A DNA stretch of 64,000 bases, taken from the NCBI GenBank assembly GCA_050305935.1, contig JBNLGG010000016.1, forward strand, positions 1 through 64,000, given 5' to 3'. How positions within the stretch are numbered: the first letter of the stretch is position 1; every line of letters begins with the position of its first letter. The DNA comes from CAJXNP01 sp050305935 (GTDB lineage: Bacteria > Bacteroidota > Bacteroidia > Cytophagales > Cyclobacteriaceae). The translations under genes and the position numbers were made by a program. Of the stretch, positions 8,787-17,313 are shown one piece after another. Under the pieces are notes generated by a model that worked only from the letters and a program-made list of their open reading frames with translations, was not told where the DNA came from and made no database searches.

Positions 8787-8990
8787 ATGAAATTATTTGT
8801 AAATAAAAAGCATCGTAACAGGGTTTGGATTTCTTTATTTGCTATGTCAGCACTATTTATGTGGCTAATGCCCTACGGGTCATTTTATCCAAATGAAATA
8901 GGTTTTTGGCTATCAATAATTAATGCTGTAATAATAGCGACTTTAACTAGCCTTTTTATTACAAAATATGGCAATCAAAAGCGGCAATAA
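8787..8990 (+). CDS. Small two-TM membrane protein, possible immunity partner (cassette 1)
   Basis: 67 aa starting at the ATG one base after the preceding stop, so the two genes are translationally coupled. It has a basic N-terminus ('KLFVNKKHRNR'), TM1 (about 13-28), a short loop with aromatic residues, TM2 (about 40-57) and a basic tail ('KYGNQKRQ'). The layout matches the 68 aa protein at 9559, though sequence identity is low. I recognise no family. Position and topology fit an inner-membrane immunity or partner protein for the glycine-zipper lipoprotein. It ends just before the GCCCAT arm of an inverted repeat. Confidence 0.6.
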   Translation: MKLFVNKKHRNRVWISLFAMSALFMWLMPYGSFYPNEIGFWLSIINAVIIATLTSLFITKYGNQKRQ

Positions 8991-8991
8991 A

Positions 8992-9126
8992 GCCCATGAT
9001 ACTATTTGAGCGTAATGCGGGCTCGACCTGTAAGATTGAGCATTTTTGCTTTTAAAAATCTTTGCAGTTGTGGGACAGTGATTTGATCTGTAATCCCGCG
9101 CAATGAAAGTACTTAACGTTATGGGC
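8992..9126. other. attC-like imperfect inverted repeat between the cassettes
   Basis: The 135-bp segment opens with GCCCATGATACT right after the stop codon and closes with AGTACTTAACGTTATGGGC. Inner arms GCGGG (about 9019) and CCCGC (about 9094) pair, and AAGATT (about 9034) with AATCTT (about 9055) pair at the tip. An imperfect palindrome of about this length, between a cassette's last gene and the next cassette, with AAC/GTT near its ends, is how integron attC sites are built. No integrase gene is in the window, and the GTTATGG core deviates at one position from GTTRRRY. Confidence 0.45.
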
Positions 9127-9262
9127 AATTAACGCCAGATTTGAGGGAGAATAGAAGCCGCCTTTTGGCAAATAGAAATAAAAAAATTCTCCTTAAAAGT
9201 GCAGACATTGACTATAACAGGATAAGAATTTGACCCGAACAATCCTGAAAATAAAGTAGGGC
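9118..9262 (+). repeat. Leader repeat, copy 2, of the lipoprotein cassettes
   Basis: GTTATGGGCAAT (9118), a GGAGAAT...ATTCTCC hairpin (9146-9192), TGACCCGAA (9231-9239) and AAGTAGGGC (9254-9262), ending 21 bp before the ATG at 9284. Order and spacing follow copy 1 at 7758. The hairpin bases differ between copies while pairing is kept, suggesting that structure matters. Confidence 0.6.
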
Positions 9263-9283
9263 GATAAAACTATAACAATCAAA

Positions 9284-9565
9284 ATGAAAAATTTATTAAA
9301 AAACAGTTTGTTACTTTTAACAGGTTTGTTAGTTGTAACGTCGTGCAATGAAGAAGCGAATCAAGCACAACTTGAATTAGAATCGGAAGAGTATGAGAAT
9401 CTAAGCAAAACACTTGAAAATGATTTCAATCAAGCAGTAGGAGGAGCACTTTCCGGAGGTTTAGGCGGTGCTGCAATAGGTACCGCAGTTCCTGTCATTG
9501 GAACAATTACAGGTGGGGTTGTGGGCGCTATAGGAGGAGGCCTAACAGGGGCAGCAGTATGTTAA
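9284..9565 (+). CDS. Short lipoprotein with glycine-zipper hairpin (cassette 2)
   Basis: 93 aa. The lipobox 'VVTSC' puts the lipid on Cys21. A 28-residue acidic linker ('EEANQAQLELESEEYENL') follows. From residue 51 to the end there is a Gly-rich hairpin: 'VGGALSGGLGGAAIG', turn 'TAVPVIGT', then 'GGVVGAIGGGLTGAAVC', ending on Cys. The hairpin is clearly related to that of the 288 aa protein at 7919 ('PxxGT' turn between zipper helices, terminal Cys) but lacks the 190-residue middle domain. Its stop overlaps the start of the next gene by 7 bp. It may be a minimal version of the same effector; a structural outer-membrane lipoprotein is the alternative. Confidence 0.72.
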   Translation: MKNLLKNSLLLLTGLLVVTSCNEEANQAQLELESEEYENLSKTLENDFNQAVGGALSGGLGGAAIGTAVPVIGTITGGVVGAIGGGLTGAAVC

Positions 9566-9765
9566 CTAACAACAAGAACTTAGTGATATTAATTCCTAAT
9601 ATCATGCTATTAGGTTGGTCATTTTGGGTTTTTGTAATCCAAATCAATACCGACGTAATTGTATCTTGGAAATTGGTTTCAGCAACAATCGGTTTATTAA
9701 TATTCCTGCTATTAATTGGCACTTTTCTTTTTAGTCTTAATCGAAAAGCCCATAACAATAGATAA
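9559..9765 (+). CDS. Small two-TM membrane protein, possible immunity partner (cassette 2)
   Basis: 68 aa whose ATG lies inside the last codons of the preceding lipoprotein gene (7-bp overlap), indicating coupled translation. TM1 spans about residues 8-27 and TM2 about 39-58, with a short loop and a basic tail ('NRKAHNNR'). The topology equals that of the 67 aa protein at 8787. No known family. The final codons coincide with GCCCATAAC (9748), the left arm of the next attC-like repeat, just as the first cassette ends at GCCCAT. Confidence 0.6.
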   Translation: MLTNNKNLVILIPNIMLLGWSFWVFVIQINTDVIVSWKLVSATIGLLIFLLLIGTFLFSLNRKAHNNR

Positions 9766-9835
9766 AAATGAATCTACTTTCTTCATAGAAAAAGCATAAG
9801 GCAAACTGATGCTTCTGAGCCATTGGAGATTATGG
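9748..9835. other. Degenerate attC-like repeat after cassette 2
   Basis: GCCCATAAC (9748) at the gene end, AAGCAT...ATGCTT (9792-9814) in the middle and TTATGG (9830) on the right form a shorter, weaker version of the 8992-9126 inverted repeat. It would mark the right-hand end of the inserted cassettes, followed by 113 bp without a gene before susC. Confidence 0.3.
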
Positions 9836-9948
9836 ATACACTTATTTTATAAAGACGATTATCAAAAGCCCTTACAATTACTACCCCGCTGATTTTTCTG
9901 TTTAGCCAAATACAACTAAGCACCAAACTTTATTTAAAGAAAGAACAC

Positions 9949-12900
9949 ATGAATTTAAATTTTAAAAGTAAATTTTTTATCGTGTCCCGTTATTCGATTC
10001 TGGTCATAATAATTCAATTCTTTACCAGCGTTGGCCTTATGGCCCATGCAAGTGTTGCTAAAGACCTGGATGAAGTATATGTTTCAGTAGAATGGAGGGA
10101 CATTGAATTGGAAAAAGGATTAAGAGAATTGGAAAACAAAACGGGTTTCCGTTTCCTTTATAAGGACGCAGATTTAAAAGAAATAAGCCGGGTATCTCTG
10201 GAAGCAAAAAACAAAACACTGAAAGATGTGCTGATGCTTCTGTCCAAAGAGAACCACTTGAAGTTTAAACGGCTGAACAATACAATTTCCGTTATCAAGC
10301 AATCCGGAGATAGCAATGAGCCTTTTGTTATCGAACTGAATGCTGAAGATTTCACTGTAACTGGGAAAGTTATTGATGAAAATGGTGAAGGTATTCCGAA
10401 TGTAACTATAATTATCAAAGGCACTACCCAGGGAACAGTTACCAAATTAGATGGAACTTATCAAATCAGTGTTCCATCGGAAGAATCAGTGCTGGTATTT
10501 AGTTTTGTGGGATATACAACGGAAGAAGTCCAGGTTGGTAAACAATCTGTCATCGATATGATGATGCTACCAGACATACAGTCGTTGAGTGAAATCGTTG
10601 TCGTGGGGTATGGTACCATGGAAAAGCGAGAGGTTGCTGGATCCATTTCTTCTGTTGATTTTGAAAATATCGAGCACACATCTGCTATGAGTTTTGATAA
10701 AGTGCTTCAGGGGAGATCACCTGGAGTACAAATTGTCAATGGAGGAGCTCCTGGTGGTACCACCCAGGTTAGGATCAGGGGGATTGGGTCGATTAGCTCC
10801 GGAAATCAGCCACTTTACATTGTCGATGGCGTCCAGGTAGTGCAGGGAGAGTATGGAGAAGCTGGCGGTGGCCAGGAAAATGTGTTGGCGTCCATCAATC
10901 CAAATGATATCGTCTCTGTCGAAATACTAAAGGATGCCTCGGCATCAATTTATGGCGCTCAGGCAGCCAATGGTGTTATTATCGTGACTACCAAACGAGG
11001 CGAGACAGGTGATACACAGTATAATTTCAACGCACACTGGGGAGTAAACAGAGTAATAAACAAACTGGATATGCTCACTGGTCCGGAATGGACAGAGCTC
11101 GTGTTAGAGGGATATGCCAACAGGTATGGCAAAGAAAGTCAGCAATACCAGGATCAGTTAGCCTTTCTTGGCAAACCGGAAGATGCCCCGACTTATGACT
11201 GGCAGGACTTGCTTTTTCAGGATGGCATCATTCAGAACTATCAACTTTCGGCCAGAGGAGGAAATGAGGCTACAAAATTCTTTATTTCAGGATCTTACAA
11301 TAATTCTAAAGGCCATGTGGTAGGTACTGGATTTCAGCGAGGAACACTAAGAGTAAACCTGGATAATCAACTGAGCAATAGGTTAAAAAGCAACTTGTCA
11401 GTAAATTTAAGCCATACAAATTCTGATGCAACGCGTGGAGATGGTTTTTGGTTCAATAACCCAACAATTGCCTCAGCCTTTATCGTACCGACTAACGCTC
11501 CTTATGAGGAAGACGGTTCCATCAGAGAACCTTTGTTTGGTTTATACACGGAGAACCCGCTGGTAAACAAAGACCCCTCCCTTTTTGACGAAACAACAAC
11601 CAACTACAAAGTCCTTACATCCTATTCACTTAAATATCAAATTATTGAAGACCTGGTATTTGAGTCGAATTGGGCCATTGATTTCCTTAATAATAACTAT
11701 AGCTATTTTGGTAGCCCGAAGGCCCTGGTCGCAGCATCGGTAGAAGGAAGTGTTTATAAGAGTAATAATCGAAGTCTCAACTGGCAGACAGACCAAACGT
11801 TGACCTATTCGAAAGAAATAGGCCAACACAAACTGAACGGTTTGATAGGGGTTAGCTACAGGCAGCAAAAGCTAGATTATTTCTATGCTTCTGGCACAAA
11901 GCTGTCTTCTTCCAAACTTAATGCACTAGGAACGGCGGCAACGCCCAGTGTAGGAGGAAATGAATCGGAATGGAGATTGGCCGGGATGTTCGGAAGGATC
12001 AACTACGTGCTAAAAGACAAATATATTTTATCAGGAACTATAAGACGCGACGGTTCATCCAGATTCGGGAAAAACAATAAATGGGGTACCTTCCCTGCTG
12101 TTTCTGCGGCTTGGAGAATTGGCAACGAAAGCTTTATGTCGTCGATAGACAAAATTGTGAGCGACCTGAAACTACGTGGAAGCTATGGTATAACAGGAAA
12201 TGCAAATATTAATAATTTTGTTTCCCGCGGATTCTTTTCTGCTGACCGGTCTTTCCTTGGAAGCGGTGCGCTATCGCCCTGGACGGTAGAAAATGATAGG
12301 CTAAGCTGGGAGCAATCTGAAGTACTAAACGTAGGTGTAGACGCATATTTCTTAGATTCCAGGATTAGTATCACCGGAGATTATTTTATCCGGAATACAA
12401 ATGACCTGCTTCTGGAGAGACCAATTCCGGCTACGTCCGGATATACTACTGTATGGGAGAATATTGGGGAAGTTCAAAACAAAGGTTTGGAACTTGATAT
12501 CAGTACTGTCAACATTGATCATAATGGGTTTAAATGGAGCACCGGTTTTAATCTAACCAAGGTTGATAACAAGGTTTTAGCGCTCAGTGGCGAAACAGAT
12601 CAGATCATTGATGGACCAGTGATCACAAAAGTGGGTGAGTCTATTACTTCATGGTATGCTATCCGCTATGCGGGTGTAAATCCTGCAGATGGTCGGCCAT
12701 TATACCTGGATAAAAATGGTGAACTTACGTTTCATCCTACCGCTGATGATCGTGTAGTGGTAGGAGGAAGTCTTCCGACATACTTCGGTGGTTTCACAAA
12801 CGACTTCTCTTACAAGGGCCTTAGCCTAACTGTCTTTTTTCAGTATTCCGGAGGGAACTACTTATATAATCAGCTCGGTTTTTCAACAAAAGCATCTGGT

Positions 12901-13266
12901 GGGTTTGCTGACAGGAACCAACAACGCAGTGAGTTAGACAGGTGGCAAAAACCCGGCGATATCACCGATGTTCCAATTGCATGGAATGGCTTTACATATG
13001 ACGCCAGACCAGGTAATTCCTACAGTTCCAGGTTAATAGAAAAGGGGGATTACGTCAGGCTTAAACAAGTTAATCTTTCTTACAGCGTTCCGTCATCTCT
13101 GCTTGAAAAGCTTAAAATAAGGAGTCTGTCCATTTACGCAAGTGGCAACAATCTCTGGACATCCACGCCATATTCGGGAAGAGATCCTGAATTACTGGGT
13201 GGAAACGAAACAGGCGATTATCCGCAAGCCAGGTCTTACATAGTGGGTATAGATTTAGGATTTTAA
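9949..13266 (+). CDS. SusC/RagA-family TonB-dependent receptor
   Basis: 1105 aa outer-membrane transporter. In order: a signal segment (about 1-35), an STN signalling domain (45-110, 'KTLKDVLMLLSKENHLKFKR'), a CarboxypepD_reg-like domain (125-205, 'GKVIDENGEGIPNVTIIIKG'), a plug beginning with the SusC signature around 'SEIVVVGYGT' (about 220-335), and a 22-stranded barrel to the end. The STN domain shows that this receptor also signals through FecR and the ECF sigma factor. With SusD (13280, 13 bp downstream) it forms the lidded complex that imports oligomers in a TonB-driven way. The following FucP and mutarotase genes suggest a deoxysugar-containing glycan (inference), while the linked tricorn protease would suit peptides. 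Confidence 0.95.
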   Translation: MNLNFKSKFFIVSRYSILVIIIQFFTSVGLMAHASVAKDLDEVYVSVEWRDIELEKGLRELENKTGFRFLYKDADLKEISRVSLEAKNKTLKDVLMLLSKENHLKFKRLNNTISVIKQSGDSNEPFVIELNAEDFTVTGKVIDENGEGIPNVTIIIKGTTQGTVTKLDGTYQISVPSEESVLVFSFVGYTTEEVQVGKQSVIDMMMLPDIQSLSEIVVVGYGTMEKREVAGSISSVDFENIEHTSAMSFDKVLQGRSPGVQIVNGGAPGGTTQVRIRGIGSISSGNQPLYIVDGVQVVQGEYGEAGGGQENVLASINPNDIVSVEILKDASASIYGAQAANGVIIVTTKRGETGDTQYNFNAHWGVNRVINKLDMLTGPEWTELVLEGYANRYGKESQQYQDQLAFLGKPEDAPTYDWQDLLFQDGIIQNYQLSARGGNEATKFFISGSYNNSKGHVVGTGFQRGTLRVNLDNQLSNRLKSNLSVNLSHTNSDATRGDGFWFNNPTIASAFIVPTNAPYEEDGSIREPLFGLYTENPLVNKDPSLFDETTTNYKVLTSYSLKYQIIEDLVFESNWAIDFLNNNYSYFGSPKALVAASVEGSVYKSNNRSLNWQTDQTLTYSKEIGQHKLNGLIGVSYRQQKLDYFYASGTKLSSSKLNALGTAATPSVGGNESEWRLAGMFGRINYVLKDKYILSGTIRRDGSSRFGKNNKWGTFPAVSAAWRIGNESFMSSIDKIVSDLKLRGSYGITGNANINNFVSRGFFSADRSFLGSGALSPWTVENDRLSWEQSEVLNVGVDAYFLDSRISITGDYFIRNTNDLLLERPIPATSGYTTVWENIGEVQNKGLELDISTVNIDHNGFKWSTGFNLTKVDNKVLALSGETDQIIDGPVITKVGESITSWYAIRYAGVNPADGRPLYLDKNGELTFHPTADDRVVVGGSLPTYFGGFTNDFSYKGLSLTVFFQYSGGNYLYNQLGFSTKASGGFADRNQQRSELDRWQKPGDITDVPIAWNGFTYDARPGNSYSSRLIEKGDYVRLKQVNLSYSVPSSLLEKLKIRSLSIYASGNNLWTSTPYSGRDPELLGGNETGDYPQARSYIVGIDLGF

Positions 13267-13279
13267 ACAAAAAACTGAA

Positions 13280-14689
13280 ATGAAGAATTTAAATAAAATA
13301 GCAGTGGTTTTGCTTATGCTGTCATTGTTTTCATGTGAAGATATATTAAACACAGAGCCGAATGATAGATTAACAAACGAAACCGCATTATCAGATTACG
13401 ATGGAGTAGTGGCCACGCTTCTTGGCGGGTATGACAGACTGAGAAATACTAATTCATATTACCGGAGGGACTTTGTTGTAATCGCTGAAACATTGGCAGA
13501 TAACCTAAAGCAGACCATCAATAATTCGTCCAGGTTAAACGGAATTTCCGGTAATGCTCCCTATGCCCATTTTTTTATCTGGGTTCAGGCGTACCGGGTA
13601 ATCAATTCTGCAAACTTTGTTATTTCTGCAATTGATAACATAACGGATGCTACTCAGAGTCAATTAGACCAGGTGCATGCCGAAGCGTTATTTCTAAGAG
13701 CACTGGCTCACTTCGACCTGGTAAGAGTATATGCCAGAAACCCAAATTTCTCTGTTGGTGAGCCGCTTGGTATTCCTATAGTGACAGAGATTGTCTCTCC
13801 AACAGAGAGTTTCCCTGAAAGAAATACTATTGATGAAGTATATGCGCAAATCATAGCAGACCTCAACCAGGCAGCAGGACTTGTCAATACTTCCATAAGT
13901 TTTCCAAACCGGGCTAGTGCATCCGCTATCCAGGCATTGCTCGCTAGGGTTCACTTGTATGCTGGCAATTGGGAAGAAGCCATTACTGCATCAACTAAGG
14001 TGATTGACAATGTTGGTTTTGATATTGAAAAAACGGACTATAAGAAGATTTTTTCTAATCAATCGGAGACCATTTTTGGTATTTCTTTTCTTGGAGATGA
14101 AAGTCCTGGTTTGAATGGTTCTTTGGAAGGTGTACTCTATGTTGACCCGGAGTCAGGCATTGGTTACGGCGATTTCGTGGCAAGGCAGGATATCCTCAAC
14201 CTTTATGGACCTGATGATATTCGTGCAGCGTTGTTTACCCATACTTCCAAATCTGGAGAAGAGGTGGATTATGTGGGAAAATTTATAGGATATGGTGGCA
14301 GTTTCGGACTTGACCATATTCCGCTTATCCGTCTTTCTGAAATGTATTTAACCAGGGCAGAAGCGCTGGCAGAATTGGGCACCAACCTTGCCGGGGCCAT
14401 CTCTGATCTTAACTACATAAGGAACAGGGCAGGCTTACCTAACACAACTGCATCTTCACAAGCTGACGTGATCGACGCGGTGTTGCAGGAGCGTAGACTT
14501 GAGCTTGCATTCGAGGGACACAGAATTTTTGACCTGAAGAGAAAAGGAATGGATATTCCTAAAGGAATGTCAGGAGTAGATTGTCAAGGAGAATGCAGCA
14601 TTCCTTACACGGATTTTAGGGTAATCGCCAATATTCCAATCGCGGAAACCGATGTAAACAGTAATTTGAAGCAAAACCCTGGGTATTAA
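13280..14689 (+). CDS. SusD/RagB-family nutrient-binding lipoprotein
   Basis: 469 aa. The lipobox 'SLFSC' gives lipidated Cys19. The helical TPR scaffold typical of SusD is clear: 'AEALFLRALAHFDLVRVYARN' near residue 135, a SusD_RagB C-terminal region with 'LSEMYLTRAEALAELG' and 'NYIRNRAGL', and 'VLQERRLELAFEGHRIFDLKR' near residue 395. It caps the SusC barrel on the cell surface and binds the substrate. It starts 13 bp after the susC stop and is surely co-transcribed. Confidence 0.95.
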   Translation: MKNLNKIAVVLLMLSLFSCEDILNTEPNDRLTNETALSDYDGVVATLLGGYDRLRNTNSYYRRDFVVIAETLADNLKQTINNSSRLNGISGNAPYAHFFIWVQAYRVINSANFVISAIDNITDATQSQLDQVHAEALFLRALAHFDLVRVYARNPNFSVGEPLGIPIVTEIVSPTESFPERNTIDEVYAQIIADLNQAAGLVNTSISFPNRASASAIQALLARVHLYAGNWEEAITASTKVIDNVGFDIEKTDYKKIFSNQSETIFGISFLGDESPGLNGSLEGVLYVDPESGIGYGDFVARQDILNLYGPDDIRAALFTHTSKSGEEVDYVGKFIGYGGSFGLDHIPLIRLSEMYLTRAEALAELGTNLAGAISDLNYIRNRAGLPNTTASSQADVIDAVLQERRLELAFEGHRIFDLKRKGMDIPKGMSGVDCQGECSIPYTDFRVIANIPIAETDVNSNLKQNPGY

Positions 14690-14740
14690 TCAGGGTCATA
14701 TTGTGACGACTGTTTTTTTAAAACTGATTTCTAAATAAAG

Positions 14741-15934
14741 ATGAGAAAAATGAAAAAAAGCATATTCTTTCAAATATTTTTGATTTTGATCGGACTGTAT
14801 TCATGCGTCGAAGACGAGTCCAACCTGCTCAATGGAGATGCAATCGTAGGCTTTGCTATTCCTGAGCAGAGTACCACGCTATCCTACGATTTTGAAGCGG
14901 ATACCATTATTACAGCCACGGTTCAACTGGTGGGTCCTCAGTCAGATAAGGCAATTAGTGTCGGTGTTGAGCTCTCAGAAGCCAGCACGGCCGTTTTGGA
15001 TCAGGAAATTTCCTTTCCTCAGAGCATTGAAATCTTAGCTAATAGTAGCTCTGCACAATTTAACATAACAATACATGGCGATAAGTTTGATTACGAAGAG
15101 GAAGTGATGGCTCAGCTTGTCCTTTCTTCTAATGGTGCGGGAACTGGAGCTAATTTAAGCAAGTTGATGGTTTTTATGAAAAAACTCGGGATCCCTAAGT
15201 GTACCAAGGATTTCTCGAAATACAAAGAGCCACTTTCTGTTACTACCGGTGACAGCTTTGGTTACTACTGGGACTGGAACGGAAGAAATGACCTTACGCT
15301 GGTACCCGACCCCAACATTTCCAATAGGTTTTCCAATAAAAACTTCTATGGATGGAGCGATGCCCAGGCCGTTCTTTTCGAGTTGTCTTGTGATGATAAT
15401 ACGGTAGCTGTAGTTCCGATCTCCGGTTATTCTACTCCGGGCGGTTATACCTTCGATATCACTGGCGGTACGGGAACGTATGACGAAACCAGTATTTCGG
15501 TTACGTATGAGTGCTCAAATACAGGAGATGGAAATTTCACTATATCAGAAACCTATACCTTGCCTTGTGGTGTGATTGCATCAGAGTATGCCGGACCACT
15601 CTCGATCACTACCGGTGACAGTTTCGGTTACTCCTGGAATTGGAATGGAAGAAATGATCTTTTACTGCTGGCTGATCCAGATGTTTCAAACAGACTTTCA
15701 AATAAAAATTTCTATGGATGGAGCGATGCACAGGCTGTTTCTTTTGACCTGATTTGCCAAGACAATTCAGTTGCCGTTGTCCCGATTTCCGGCTATACCA
15801 CTCCAGGAGGATACACATTTGATATTACAGGTGGTTCAGGGACCTATGATCCTGCTTCCAAAAAGATTTCCGTGACGTATAACTGCTCAAATACCGCAGA
15901 CGGAGATTTTACAATTACCGAAACTTACAATTAG
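14741..15934 (+). CDS. Surface lipoprotein with duplicated 115-residue module
   Basis: 397 aa with a lipobox ending 'GLYSC' (Cys22). Residues 30-140 form a DUF1735/Calx-beta-like domain as in SusE-type and other sus-locus lipoproteins. Two copies of a module of about 115 residues follow (about 160-275 and 285-397), each with 'TTGDSFGY-W-WNGRNDL', 'NKNFYGWSDAQAV', 'VAVVPISGY-TPGGYTFDITGG-GTYD' and 'SVTY-CSNT--G-FTI-ETY'. The copies share most residues but differ at many silent sites, so the duplication is not recent. Position after susD indicates a surface glycan-binding protein of the locus (inference); no catalytic motif is visible. Confidence 0.75.
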   Translation: MRKMKKSIFFQIFLILIGLYSCVEDESNLLNGDAIVGFAIPEQSTTLSYDFEADTIITATVQLVGPQSDKAISVGVELSEASTAVLDQEISFPQSIEILANSSSAQFNITIHGDKFDYEEEVMAQLVLSSNGAGTGANLSKLMVFMKKLGIPKCTKDFSKYKEPLSVTTGDSFGYYWDWNGRNDLTLVPDPNISNRFSNKNFYGWSDAQAVLFELSCDDNTVAVVPISGYSTPGGYTFDITGGTGTYDETSISVTYECSNTGDGNFTISETYTLPCGVIASEYAGPLSITTGDSFGYSWNWNGRNDLLLLADPDVSNRLSNKNFYGWSDAQAVSFDLICQDNSVAVVPISGYTTPGGYTFDITGGSGTYDPASKKISVTYNCSNTADGDFTITETYN

Positions 15935-15942
15935 CTTTTTTT

Positions 15943-15982
15943 GAATAAAGGGTTTAGAAGATCTTTTTCTGGCCCTTTATTC
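15943..15982 (+). terminator. Hairpin after the duplicated-module lipoprotein
   Basis: GAATAAAGGG (15943-15952) pairs perfectly with CCCTTTATTC (15973-15982) around a 20-nt loop, 9 bp after the stop codon at 15934. A T-rich run follows only weakly, so it may attenuate expression of the next gene (16000) rather than stop it. Confidence 0.5.
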
Positions 15983-15999
15983 TTTATCTGAATCAAACA

Positions 16000-16788
16000 A
16001 TGAATACAAAAAATTTTTTTTCAACGGACAAGCCACTAATGGACTATCTGAAGTCCCTTCTTCTATTTCTGGTTTTAGCTTTAATTTTTTCTTCCTGTGC
16101 TGATGATGGAGACTATTATACGCCTGCACCTTCCGGCAAAACTATTGATAAGGTTGGGTATTCTAATCTTTCAGATGATCAAAAGAAGGTAGTGGATTAC
16201 TTTGACGACATCGCGCTAGGGTTTGAATATGGAGAAGCATCCAGAATTACCAGAAAATGGAATAGCAAAATGTCTGTGTTTGTAAGCGGAAACATAAATG
16301 AGGAACTTAGCACAGAGTTGCAAAATATCATTGATGAGCTAAATACATTGGCAACAGATGGTTTTGTTATAGAATTGGTTGATGACCAGGCTAAATCAAA
16401 TTATCATGTTTTCATCGGTCCGGCTGATGCTTACGTGAAACTGTATCCTGATGTCATTGATTTGGTAGATGAGAATTGGGGCTTGTTTTCCGTGTTTTGG
16501 GATCAAGACGACAACTTGACAAACGGCCATATGTACGTGGATAATGTCAGGGCCGATAGCCAGGGTCAAAAGCACCTGTTGAGAGAGGAGTTTACACAAT
16601 CTCTTGGCTTGGCCCGCGATGCAACGACTTATTCGAATAGTATCTTTCAAGCTGCATGGACCACAACCAACTATTACGCGGAAATAGACAAGGATATCAT
16701 TCATTTGCTTTATCATCCAAAAGTGACAAGCGGACTGTCAAAGGATGAGGTGAATTCCGTGCTTGTGGACATTCTCTTAAATGAATAG
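16000..16788 (+). CDS. DUF2927-like lipoprotein
   Basis: 262 aa. A start at the internal Met (codon 14, base 16039) would give a more usual signal peptide; the lipobox is 'IFSSC' (Cys33 from the first ATG). The mature part follows the DUF2927 pattern: 'YFDDIALGFEYGEASRITRKW', 'IIDELNTL', 'ENWGLFSVFWDQD', and 'KHLLREEFTQSLGLARD' where relatives of this family carry a metalloprotease-like helix. The usual HExxH is not present here, so activity is uncertain. It is the last gene of the sus block before a 525-bp gap. Confidence 0.65.
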   Translation: MNTKNFFSTDKPLMDYLKSLLLFLVLALIFSSCADDGDYYTPAPSGKTIDKVGYSNLSDDQKKVVDYFDDIALGFEYGEASRITRKWNSKMSVFVSGNINEELSTELQNIIDELNTLATDGFVIELVDDQAKSNYHVFIGPADAYVKLYPDVIDLVDENWGLFSVFWDQDDNLTNGHMYVDNVRADSQGQKHLLREEFTQSLGLARDATTYSNSIFQAAWTTTNYYAEIDKDIIHLLYHPKVTSGLSKDEVNSVLVDILLNE

Positions 16789-17313
16789 AAAAACATTACA
16801 AAACCCTCTTATCAAGAAGGAAAGTCCTTGTATCAGCTATACTCGCTGCATTTTATTCTGAGTGTCCCTTGTCCTAAAACATTTCAGGCAATGGCCCATG
16901 TTGATGCAATGAATGTTTCCATGAGTGGTTTATGTATTCTGTATTGAGAGAAGCGCTTTTTTGGCATCAACAATATCCTGTAGGAGTAGACAGATAGAGA
17001 GCTCCTACAGGATAAAGTGCCAGCCCCCGCTCGTCCAAAACGATCCTGTATTGGACGATTTAGGAACGTAGCAAAGCGTCGCAAACGGTCACAGAATTTG
17101 GCAATTATTGAATCACAAAAGACCCTCACTTGAAAACAAACGAAATAAAATACATTGTCTAAAGCGACTGTTTCTTTTTTTTTAGCCAATACACTGCTTT
17201 TTGGATACTTGAATTATAGCCATGTCAATCATTATTGAATTCTTCTGTGGTCTATTGAAAGACTTTTAAAAAAATAGCTTTAATTAGGGGAATTTTTCAA
17301 AAAATGAAAGCCG
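16789..17313. other. Gene-free gap with a 13-bp perfect inverted repeat
   Basis: No frame on either strand is convincing. The one clear structure is TATCCTGTAGGAG (16974-16986) and its exact reverse complement CTCCTACAGGATA (17002-17014), separated by 15 nt. A smaller GTCCAA...TTGGAC pair lies at about 17034-17057. There is no T-tract. The structure could be a dispersed palindromic element. Confidence 0.5.

Noticed and set aside
8560..8790. 76 aa open frame rich in Trp, Cys, Ser and Arg overlapping the end of the first glycine-zipper lipoprotein
   Set aside because: It is the shifted-frame shadow of GGN/GCN glycine and alanine codons and has no start context of its own.
16884..17189. 101 aa minus-strand open frame in the gap before fucP
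   Set aside because: Composition is random, it contains the inverted repeat, and no domain or signal is visible.
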